From the NCBI RefSeq assembly GCF_007830185.1, contig NZ_VLKZ01000003.1, positions 310,001-374,000 of the forward strand: DNA of 64,000 bases. The letters run 5' to 3'. The notes beneath the pieces are model-generated. The model saw only the letters and a list, made by a program, of their open reading frames with translations. It made no database searches and was not told the origin of the DNA. How positions within the stretch are numbered: position 1 is the first letter of the stretch; every line of letters begins with the position of its first letter. Origin of the DNA: Halalkalibacter nanhaiisediminis (lineage in GTDB: Bacteria; Bacillota; Bacilli; Bacillales; Bacillaceae_D). Positions 36,832-43,959 of the stretch are shown piece by piece. The position numbers were made by a program, and so were the translations under genes.

Positions 36832-36899
36832 AGTATACTTTTCAACACTATGTATTTAAAAAGTACGTACTTGTTAAAAGATAATTTTTGTCTAATAAT
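36832..36899 (+). promoter_or_regulatory. HxlR-type element and promoter of the nitrilase/GNAT pair
   Basis: AGTATAC at 36832, CACTAT ending at 36851, 11 bases, then GTACGTACTT ending at 36872: the same 41-base layout as at hxlA. TAATAAT follows at 36893-36899, within one base of the 21-base spacing seen elsewhere. No -35 hexamer is recognisable. Confidence 0.75.
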
Positions 36900-36949
36900 A
36901 TCAATAGTATTTATGTCTAAACAGTATCATTTAGAAAGAGGGGATTACT

Positions 36950-37834
36950 ATGCAATTAAGAGTTTCAGCTGTTCAATATGATCTTCATACGATTCATTCC
37001 TTTGAAGATTTTGCTAAACAAGTTGAACATTATATAAAAACGGCACAAGAGTACGACGCTGAATTTGTGCTGTTTCCAGAATTTTTCACAACACAATTAA
37101 TGTCAATCGGGGACCCACATGGGGAAGCGTTATTGATTAGCGATTTACCTGATTTTACAGATCAATATCGTTCACTATTTATGAGCCTAGCGATTCAATT
37201 CAATATGCATATTATTGGTGGAACACATGTTGTTCGCAAAGGTGACAAACTATATAATGTAGCTCATTTATTTTATCCAGATGGAAGAATCGCTGAACAA
37301 GCGAAGCTGCATATGACGCCAACGGAAGTAAACGAATGGAATATGGCTCCTGGTGATGGGCTTGAAGTGTTCGAAACGGATAAGGGAACGATTGCGATGT
37401 TAACGTGCTATGACATTGAATTCCCTGAAATCGTTCGAATGGCAAAGGCAAAGGGAGCAGATGTGATTTTCTGTCCATCTTGTACGGATGAGCGTCATGG
37501 TTTTCACCGTGTACGTTATACAGCCCACGCTAGAGCAATTGAAAATCAAGTATATGTTGTTACAACTGGTACAGTCGGAGCACTGCCAACAGTTGATTTT
37601 ATGAGAGCGAATTTTGGACAAGCTGCAGTTATTACACCGAATGATATCCCGTTCCCGCCAAGAGGCATTCAAGTAGAAGGGGAACTCAATCAAGATATGA
37701 TTGTCACGGCAGACCTTAATTTAGAGCTTTTATATAAAGTTCGTGAAAGTGGCTCTGTTACGACGTGGAGAGACAGACGTACAGACCTTTATACGGATTG
37801 GGAAAAACAAGAAGACTTAGCGATAAAAATATAA
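36950..37834 (+). CDS. Carbon-nitrogen hydrolase (nitrilase superfamily)
   Basis: A 294-residue amidohydrolase with the Glu-Lys-Cys triad: Glu44 in LFPEFF, Lys119 in AKLHMTP and Cys153 in MLTCYDIEFPE. It resembles the nitrilase half of Bacillus YhcX-type proteins, in which a GNAT domain is fused to a nitrilase. Here the GNAT is the next gene. The reaction (amide, carbamoyl or formamide hydrolysis) is unknown. The AGAGGGG site is good. An HxlR-type promoter controls the pair, suggesting a role in handling formaldehyde-derived or N-methylated amides. Confidence 0.85.
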   Translation: MQLRVSAVQYDLHTIHSFEDFAKQVEHYIKTAQEYDAEFVLFPEFFTTQLMSIGDPHGEALLISDLPDFTDQYRSLFMSLAIQFNMHIIGGTHVVRKGDKLYNVAHLFYPDGRIAEQAKLHMTPTEVNEWNMAPGDGLEVFETDKGTIAMLTCYDIEFPEIVRMAKAKGADVIFCPSCTDERHGFHRVRYTAHARAIENQVYVVTTGTVGALPTVDFMRANFGQAAVITPNDIPFPPRGIQVEGELNQDMIVTADLNLELLYKVRESGSVTTWRDRRTDLYTDWEKQEDLAIKI

Positions 37835-37854
37835 GAAGGTAAAGGTGAGAAACA

Positions 37855-38526
37855 ATGGAATATCATCGAATTACAAGCATAGAAGATCCTTTATTTAAAC
37901 AAATGCATGAATTAATGCAAAAAGTATTTCCACCAGAAGAAGTACTGGAATTTGAGCTTTGGAGAGAACCTTTAGAAGACCCAAGTATTCGTGTTTTCGT
38001 TGCGATTCTTAATGGCAAAGTCGTAGGTGCAACAGAATACCGTTATTATGAAGACTTTAATGTTGCGATGACAGACTTTACGATTATTGGCGAAGCGGGT
38101 CTTGGAATTGGACCTTTCTTAGCAGACAAAAGAGCAGAGGACTTACATGCCTTAGCTTCTGCGAACGGAAAGAGTTTATTCGGGATGTTTGCGGAAATCT
38201 ATGATCCGTATAAAGTGGAACAATATGAATTCGGTGGCGTAAAGCCAATGGATCCATATGTTCGTCGTGAGGTTTTAGCTCATTTAGGCTACAAGCGTCT
38301 TGATTTTCCTTATGTTCATCCATCTTGGAACAATGACGGCGAGGCAGTTAGTGGACTTGATCTTTGCTTCCTTCCAATGGAAAAAGGCACAAGTGAGCTT
38401 CCAGCAGAATTGATCGTGAAATTTTTAAGACGATATTACGCTGTTCTACCAAATAAGCCTGAGTCTTGGAATGAAATGGTTGCTGGCTTAGAAGCAAAAG
38501 AGAAATTAGCATTAATTACATTTTAA
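37855..38526 (+). CDS. GNAT family N-acetyltransferase
   Basis: A 223-residue acetyltransferase-like protein. The N-terminal half shows a GNAT core (RVFVAILNGKVVGATEYRYYEDFNVAMTDF, then GLGIGPFLADKRAEDLHALA). The acetyl-CoA loop is not a textbook RxxGxG. It starts 20 bases after the nitrilase stop, and the two often occur together or fused in Bacillaceae. The acceptor is unknown. A terminator follows. Confidence 0.75.
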   Translation: MEYHRITSIEDPLFKQMHELMQKVFPPEEVLEFELWREPLEDPSIRVFVAILNGKVVGATEYRYYEDFNVAMTDFTIIGEAGLGIGPFLADKRAEDLHALASANGKSLFGMFAEIYDPYKVEQYEFGGVKPMDPYVRREVLAHLGYKRLDFPYVHPSWNNDGEAVSGLDLCFLPMEKGTSELPAELIVKFLRRYYAVLPNKPESWNEMVAGLEAKEKLALITF

Positions 38527-38536
38527 TAAATTCAAG

Positions 38537-38572
38537 AAGATCCTCGTTTTTTCGGAAGCGAGGATCTTTTAC
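38537..38572 (+). terminator. Rho-independent terminator
   Basis: AAGATCCTCG (38537-38546) pairs with CGAGGATCTT (38559-38568), followed by T residues. Confidence 0.88.
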
Positions 38573-38704
38573 TTTTTCTTTTATATAAATCGTTCATGAG
38601 CCTATACTCTTAACCTAGGATGGAAAAACCTTATTTTTTCTTCTCACTAATCAATTTCTATAAAAATAAAAAAGGAATTTAAAGGAAGGTAGAGAATGAA
38701 TGTA

Positions 38705-39367
38705 TTAATTTTGATTTTCTTTTAAACGTGCCACTAACTCTGACCCCGTTCTACTAATATGAGCAGAGATGAGAGAAGAAGCTTTTTTGCTGTCTTTATT
38801 TTTAACAACCTGTAATATTTCTTGGTGCTCTACATTAGATTTCTCTAGTTGACCAGATATAATTTGTGGTGTTTCTTGAGGGAAGCCGTTCCATAACGTT
38901 TCAATAAATGTTGTTAATCTAGTCCAATGACAATGTTTAATCAACAATTTATGAAAGATAATATTTGATTCAACAAATGCATCAATCGATTTTGCCGTAC
39001 TCATTTCATTCACTAAGTCTTCAAGTTGATTGATCTCATCTTTTGTCAGGTGTTCGACACTAAGCTCAACCGCTTTGCTTTCAAGAAAAGATCTTAACTC
39101 ATATATTTCGATAATATCTTCCATTTTTATTGGCTTAATAATAGCTCCTTTATGAGGTTCAAGACTGACTAATCCCTCTGTTTCGAGCTTTCTTAATGCT
39201 TCTCGAATTGGCATTCTACTTACACCCATCGATTCAGCTAATTCAGATTGAACTAATCTTTCACCAGGCTTGAAATCACCTTTTAAAATAGCTTTTCTTA
39301 ATACACTACATACTTTAAGGTGAAGAGTGTCTCGTTCTTCAATTCGAAGATCAATTTTATCTTTCAT
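38705..39367 (-). CDS. GntR family regulator, FCD subfamily (paralogue of 5798)
   Basis: A 220-residue FCD-type regulator. Its winged helix (MGVSRMPIREALRKLETEGLVSLEPHKGA, abbreviated) differs from the 5798 protein at only a few positions, so both should read the same DNA core. The FCD domain has FHKLLIKH and EHQEIL. AGGGG precedes ATG 39367. It is divergent from the HMG-CoA-lyase-like operon and separated from it by three operator copies, one of which (39443) lies next to its own promoter region. It is the likely repressor of the second catabolic island. Confidence 0.9.
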   Translation of the reverse strand: MKDKIDLRIEERDTLHLKVCSVLRKAILKGDFKPGERLVQSELAESMGVSRMPIREALRKLETEGLVSLEPHKGAIIKPIKMEDIIEIYELRSFLESKAVELSVEHLTKDEINQLEDLVNEMSTAKSIDAFVESNIIFHKLLIKHCHWTRLTTFIETLWNGFPQETPQIISGQLEKSNVEHQEILQVVKNKDSKKASSLISAHISRTGSELVARLKENQN

Positions 39368-39442
39368 ACGGAATGACCCCTTCTATCTATAAATTAATAA
39401 TCTAGTTTCAGTTTATGAAATGAAGGTGCTAACTTACAGTAA

Positions 39443-39457
39443 GGATAGCGGATCCAT
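39443..39457 (-). promoter_or_regulatory. GntR operator near its own gene
   Basis: On the minus strand, ATGGATCCGCTATCC differs from the island consensus TTGGATCCARTATCC at three positions. It lies 76 bases upstream of the regulator start. Confidence 0.5.
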
Positions 39458-39563
39458 AAAAAAAAGTCTACATTTTTAGATTAGACAATCTTTAGATAAA
39501 TACTTTTCGTAGAATAAACAATAAATAAATTTAAGAAAATTTTAAAAAGTGTAGACAAATGAT

Positions 39564-39619
39564 ATTGGATCCAGTATCCTAAATGTAGCTGTTAGATTGT
39601 AATAATGGATCCAGTATCC
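39564..39619 (+). promoter_or_regulatory. Tandem GntR operators upstream of the HMGL operon
   Basis: ATTGGATCCAGTATCC at 39564-39579 and AATGGATCCAGTATCC at 39604-39619 are 40 bases apart, about four helical turns, allowing same-face binding. The first is extended to a near-perfect palindrome (GATATTGGATCCAGTATC). Confidence 0.75.
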
Positions 39620-39680
39620 TTTAAGTATGGTTTTGAAGGCGCTTTAAAAACCTTTTTATTTTATTTGGAGGTTACGATGA

Positions 39681-40607
39681 ATGAATCTATCTAAAAGTGT
39701 AACCATTAATGAAGTCGCTTTAAGAGATGGACTTCAGCTTGAAGAAAAGATTTTAACGGTAGCAGAGAAAAAGTTGCTTTTCGAAAAGTTAGAAAATGCT
39801 TCTATTTTAAATGTTGAATTTGGTTCTTTTGTTCATCCGAAAGCAGTACCACAAATGGCTAATTCTAAGGAGTTGTTTATGGATATTGGCCAAAAAGAGC
39901 ATGTAACCTTAATCTCTTTAATTCCTAATTTAAAAGGTGCGCAAATAGCTGCCGAATTAGGTGTTAAAGAAGTCAATTATGTATTTTCAATCAGTAATAC
40001 CCATAACGAACAAAATGTAAGGAAATCAACAGAACGATCGCTAGAAGGATTTAAAGACATTAAGCTCTATTGTGATCTTCACAACATTGTTGTGGACGTC
40101 ACGCTTGCGACCTCCTTTGGCTGTCCTTTTGAGGGGAAGATTTCCGAAGAGAAAGTATTAGCCTTAACAGATCAGTTGATAGAGAATGAAGCTCATATTG
40201 TCACATTTGCTGATACGACAGGAATGGCAAACCCAGAACAAATCTATAGATTAATGTCAAAAGTAAAGCAAAAATATCCGCAACAACTGTTTGGTCTACA
40301 CCTTCACAACACACGTGGGATGGGTTTAGCAAATATTATTGCAGGAATGCAAGCTGGCATTAATCGATTTGACACAGCTCTTGGGGGAATAGGCGGTTGT
40401 CCATTTGCTCCAGGTGCGACAGGAAATGTTTGTACAGAAGATGTCGTGCACATGTTAGAGGAAATGGGAATTCAAACAAACATACAAATCGACCCATTAT
40501 TAGAGGCGTCACATTTACTTAAACAATTACTTGGACAACAACTTCCTAGTTATGTCGCAAAGGCAGGAAAAAGTACGAGGAAATATCCCGTTCCAAATCA
40601 AGCTTAA
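39681..40607 (+). CDS. HMG-CoA lyase family protein
   Basis: A 308-residue DRE-TIM metallolyase. It has EVALRDGLQ (metal Asp), SFGCPFEG, TFADTTGMANP, the metal His pair in LHLHNTRGMGLAN and the active-site Cys loop GGIGGCPFAPGATGN. It should cleave 3-hydroxy-3-methylglutaryl-CoA, or a close analogue, to acetyl-CoA and acetoacetate. ATG 39681 is used; an overlapping ATG at 39677 stops after five codons. GGAGG lies nine bases before it. It is the first gene of the operator-controlled operon with an enoyl-CoA hydratase and an acyl-CoA dehydrogenase. No carboxylase genes are present. Confidence 0.88.
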   Translation: MNLSKSVTINEVALRDGLQLEEKILTVAEKKLLFEKLENASILNVEFGSFVHPKAVPQMANSKELFMDIGQKEHVTLISLIPNLKGAQIAAELGVKEVNYVFSISNTHNEQNVRKSTERSLEGFKDIKLYCDLHNIVVDVTLATSFGCPFEGKISEEKVLALTDQLIENEAHIVTFADTTGMANPEQIYRLMSKVKQKYPQQLFGLHLHNTRGMGLANIIAGMQAGINRFDTALGGIGGCPFAPGATGNVCTEDVVHMLEEMGIQTNIQIDPLLEASHLLKQLLGQQLPSYVAKAGKSTRKYPVPNQA

Positions 40608-40627
40608 TGTAAAAAAGAGGTGAAAAC

Positions 40628-41422
40628 ATGGAGACAAAAGAAACGGTTCACGTTAGTAAACATGATCATTTAGATGGCATTTACACGTTAACATTCAACA
40701 GGCCTAATGCAATGAATGCATTATCTACTCAAATGGCGCTCGATATCATCAGCTCTCTTGAGGAATTAAGGAAAAAGGATGATCTAAGGGTGCTTGTGAT
40801 CACAGGCTCTGGTGAGAAAAGCTTCTGTGTTGGTGCTGATCTTAAAGAAAGAAAAGGAATGGACCAAAAAGAGTGGCATGAACAGCATCGAATTTTTGAA
40901 CAGACGGCAGAGAAGATTCGGACATTTGACTATCCAATTATTGCGGCATTGAATGGATATGCTCTTGGTGGGGGTCTTGAATTAGCACTTAGTGCAGATA
41001 TTCGTATGGCAGCTGAACATACGGAAGTCGGATTTCCAGAAGCAAAAATCGGTATTATACCTGGAATTGGAGGAACACAACTGATCCCAAGAGCAATTAG
41101 TGTCGGCATAGCTAAAGAAATTCTCTTTAGAGGTAATAGAGTAAATGCTGAAATAGCAAAACAGTTAGGGCTAGTGAATCATATTTTTCCTAGTAGTAAC
41201 CTTTTAGAAAGCACCTATGAAATTGCTAGTGAGATTGCTAGAAATGCACCGATATCTTTAAAAATGATTAAAAAAGCTGTGGATACTGGATTACAAGTTG
41301 ATATAAATACGGCTTTGTCAATTGAACTTCAATGCTACTATAAATGCGCAGATAGTGAAGACCGTATAGAAGGAATTGAGTCATTTAATGAGAAGAGACT
41401 ACCTCAATGGAAAGGCTATTAA
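40628..41422 (+). CDS. Enoyl-CoA hydratase (methylglutaconyl-CoA-hydratase-like)
   Basis: A 264-residue crotonase-fold enzyme with oxyanion-hole segments FCVGADLKERKGM and ALGGGLELALSADIRMA, and the two catalytic Glu residues (GLELAL and FPEAKIGIIPG). Next to an HMG-CoA-lyase-like gene, the natural role is hydration of 3-methylglutaconyl-CoA or a similar enoyl-CoA. It begins 20 bases after the lyase gene, with GAGGTG as ribosome site. Confidence 0.88.
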   Translation: METKETVHVSKHDHLDGIYTLTFNRPNAMNALSTQMALDIISSLEELRKKDDLRVLVITGSGEKSFCVGADLKERKGMDQKEWHEQHRIFEQTAEKIRTFDYPIIAALNGYALGGGLELALSADIRMAAEHTEVGFPEAKIGIIPGIGGTQLIPRAISVGIAKEILFRGNRVNAEIAKQLGLVNHIFPSSNLLESTYEIASEIARNAPISLKMIKKAVDTGLQVDINTALSIELQCYYKCADSEDRIEGIESFNEKRLPQWKGY

Positions 41423-41464
41423 CTTTTATAAAATAAAAAACTAACAGGTAAAGGGGTAATGTTG

Positions 41465-42622
41465 ATGACACAAACAACATTAGATCATGATTTGATTCGT
41501 TCTAGTGTAAGGGCACTATGTGAAAGGTTTCCAGAATCATATTGGCGTGAAATTGATGAAAAGAAGGCTTATCCTACTGAATTTATTAAAGCGCTTACGA
41601 ATGATGGTTGGTTGTCTGTCTTAATTCCAGAAGAATACGGCGGGGCAGGCTTAGGGATGACTGAAGCTGGTATTATTCTTGAAGAAATCAATCGTTCAGG
41701 AGGAAATGCTGGCGCTGGACATGCGCAAATGTATACAATGGGTGCGCTTTTAAGACATGGAAGTGAAGAGCAGAAGCAGCGCTTTCTGCCTGATATTGCA
41801 AGTGGTGCAAAACGACTGCAAGCATTCGGTATAACAGAGCCGACTGCAGGTAGTGACACAACCAGTATTACGACTGTCGCTGAAAGAAAAGGGGATAAGT
41901 ACATTCTTAATGGACAGAAAATTTGGACTTCAAGGGCGGAGCATTCTGATTTAATGATGATTCTTGCTAGAACAACGCCGAAGCATCTAGTCGAGAAGAA
42001 AACAGATGGCCTGAGCTTGTTCCTATTAGATATGAAGGAACAAGCAGATAAACTGGATATTAGACCAATTGACACGATGATTAATCATGCTACAACGGAA
42101 GTTTTTATAGAAAATGCTGAAGTTCCAGTTGAAAACTTAATTGGAGAAGAAGGAAATGGATTCCGTTATGTGCTTGGCGGGATGAATGCAGAGCGGATAT
42201 TGATTGCTTCTGAAAGTATTGGCGATGGTCTTTATTTTGTTGATAAGTCCGTTCAATACGCGAATGAGCGAATTGTCTTTAATCGTCAAATTGGCCAGAA
42301 TCAAGGTGTACAATTTCCGATCGCAAAAGGATATATGGACATTCAAGCTGCTAAATTAATGCGTGATCGAGCTGCCGAGTTATTTGATGCAGGAGAAAAT
42401 TGTGGAAGTGAGGCAAACATGGCAAAATATCTAGCTTCTGAAGCAACATGGAGAACCGCAAACGCTGCAATGGATACGTACGGTGGTTACGGTTTTGCAA
42501 CAGAATATAACATTGAGCGCAAGTTTAGGGAAGCTAGACTGTTCATTGTTGCTCCTGTTACCAATAATCTTATCGTAAGTTATGTAGCTCAACATATTCT
42601 TGGACTCCCTCGTTCATTTTAA
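41465..42622 (+). CDS. Acyl-CoA dehydrogenase family protein
   Basis: A FAD acyl-CoA dehydrogenase of 385 residues (ATG 41465, eight bases after AAAGGGG; ATG 41459 is too close). FAD-binding AFGITEPTAGSD and KIWTSRAEHSD, and the C-terminal YGGYGFATEYNIERKFREAR are typical. The catalytic Glu of MCAD-type enzymes (YEGT) is absent: the aligned stretch reads FIVAPVTNN. A Glu is instead present in NAERILIA (residue 243), the position used by isovaleryl-CoA and long-chain dehydrogenases. It probably desaturates a branched or dicarboxylic acyl-CoA. Confidence 0.87.
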   Translation: MTQTTLDHDLIRSSVRALCERFPESYWREIDEKKAYPTEFIKALTNDGWLSVLIPEEYGGAGLGMTEAGIILEEINRSGGNAGAGHAQMYTMGALLRHGSEEQKQRFLPDIASGAKRLQAFGITEPTAGSDTTSITTVAERKGDKYILNGQKIWTSRAEHSDLMMILARTTPKHLVEKKTDGLSLFLLDMKEQADKLDIRPIDTMINHATTEVFIENAEVPVENLIGEEGNGFRYVLGGMNAERILIASESIGDGLYFVDKSVQYANERIVFNRQIGQNQGVQFPIAKGYMDIQAAKLMRDRAAELFDAGENCGSEANMAKYLASEATWRTANAAMDTYGGYGFATEYNIERKFREARLFIVAPVTNNLIVSYVAQHILGLPRSF

Positions 42623-42738
42623 TATTTTGTAAATCGATGAAAAACATTTCTAAGGAGGTGATAAATGGATTCTTGATTCTATTTTTAGAAAGAAGTTGAT
42701 ACTGTCGAGACTGAATGAAAATTTTTTTTTAACAATAA

Positions 42739-42754
42739 AAGAAAGCGTTTACAA
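42739..42754. promoter_or_regulatory. cre (CcpA) site
   Basis: AAGAAAGCGTTTACAA matches the cre consensus with one mismatch at a fixed position. It lies 20 bases upstream of the TAXI binding-protein start, where CcpA would block transcription. Confidence 0.65.
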
Positions 42755-42773
42755 AAAAGGGAGGTTGTTTGAA

Positions 42774-43820
42774 ATGTTTAAAAAGTTTCTTTTCAGTTTG
42801 ATGTTGACCTTTAGTTTGATACTACTAGCTGCATGTGGTGGTGATAGCGAGGCGGATGGACCAGTAGATTCGTCTGCTGATAGTGAAAATGGTGAAGCAA
42901 CGGATGCTACAGCAACAGAATGGCCTTCTAACATTAGAATAGGATCTGCTTCTCAAGGTGGTACGTATTACATTTATGCAGGAGGGATTTCAACTTTATT
43001 AGAGGAGCATTTAGATATTACAAGTAATGTTGAAGTAACAGGTGGACCCGTTCATAACTTACAAATGGTCAATTCTGGAGATCTGGATTTAGGTCTCGCG
43101 ACATTAGCTCCAGCGTATGAAGCATATACTGGAACTGGTGACTGGACTGGTGGACAGACGATGCCTGATCTACGAATTGCATTTCCGATGTATACGACAC
43201 CATTCGTATGGTGGGCTACAGAAGAATCTGGTATCACCGAACTTTCTCAAATTGAAGGACTACAAGTTGGTGTTGGGCCAGCTGGAGGAACTCCAGGGAC
43301 GTATAATCCAATTATTCATGAAGCACTAGAATTGAATACACAAAATATCCAAACAGGAGCAAATGATATGGCCTCACAAATGCTAGATGGTCAATTAGAT
43401 GTTATTGGTTTCTCGGCAGGAACACCAATCGCCATTATTACCGAGATTGAAGCGCAAAGAGATATTAATCTTTTTGGTTTGGACGGAGAATATCGTGATC
43501 GAATCTTAGAGAGGTATCCATATTTTTATGAATATACCCTTCCAGCAGACTCTTATAATTCTTTAGAAGAGGATATGGAGACGGTAGCGGTATTTAACTT
43601 TGGTATCGTACACAAAGATGCAAATGAGGATTTTGTATATAACTTAGTTAAAGCTTATCATGAAAATATCGATCAACTCATACAAACTCACTCATCAGCA
43701 GAGGAAGCAACGGTAGAAGCTATTTTAAATAATGAGCAAGTCCCACTTCACCCAGGTGCTATTCGTTATTACGAAGAAGTAGGGATTGAGCTTCCAGACT
43801 CAGTTTATCCAGAAGAATAG
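42774..43820 (+). CDS. TAXI family TRAP transporter substrate-binding lipoprotein
   Basis: A 348-residue lipoprotein (LILLAACGGDSEADG lipobox) of the TAXI subgroup. It has the diagnostic start RIGSASQGGTYYIYAGGIS, then LQMVNSGDLDLGLATLAPAYEA and QVGVGPAGGTPGTY. ATG 42774 has GGGAGG nine bases upstream. It works with the fused permease at 43960. TAXI receptors studied elsewhere bind glutamate, 2-oxoglutarate or other dicarboxylates. In this operon a methyl-branched dicarboxylate is plausible. Confidence 0.92.
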   Translation: MFKKFLFSLMLTFSLILLAACGGDSEADGPVDSSADSENGEATDATATEWPSNIRIGSASQGGTYYIYAGGISTLLEEHLDITSNVEVTGGPVHNLQMVNSGDLDLGLATLAPAYEAYTGTGDWTGGQTMPDLRIAFPMYTTPFVWWATEESGITELSQIEGLQVGVGPAGGTPGTYNPIIHEALELNTQNIQTGANDMASQMLDGQLDVIGFSAGTPIAIITEIEAQRDINLFGLDGEYRDRILERYPYFYEYTLPADSYNSLEEDMETVAVFNFGIVHKDANEDFVYNLVKAYHENIDQLIQTHSSAEEATVEAILNNEQVPLHPGAIRYYEEVGIELPDSVYPEE

Positions 43821-43828
43821 ATTGAAAT

Positions 43829-43923
43829 AATGAGGGTCTGACCTCTAGTCATAAATATCGAGTTGAATCTTACTTTCACGATATATGAAGCTACTAGTTG
43901 CGGTCAGATCCTTTATCATTTTT
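43829..43923 (+). terminator. Large structured terminator/attenuator between TAXI receptor and permease
   Basis: Nested stems pair 43829-43833 with 43916-43920, 43835-43843 (GGTCTGACC region) with 43902-43910, and 43845-43849 with 43893-43897. The loop also holds GATATATGAAG-type AT sequence, and TTT follows. It probably lowers permease expression relative to the receptor. The GGTCTGAC arm is shared with 17617. Confidence 0.55.
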
Positions 43924-43959
43924 CCTCTTCTAGATTTTATAAAAAGGAGTTGAAAAAAC

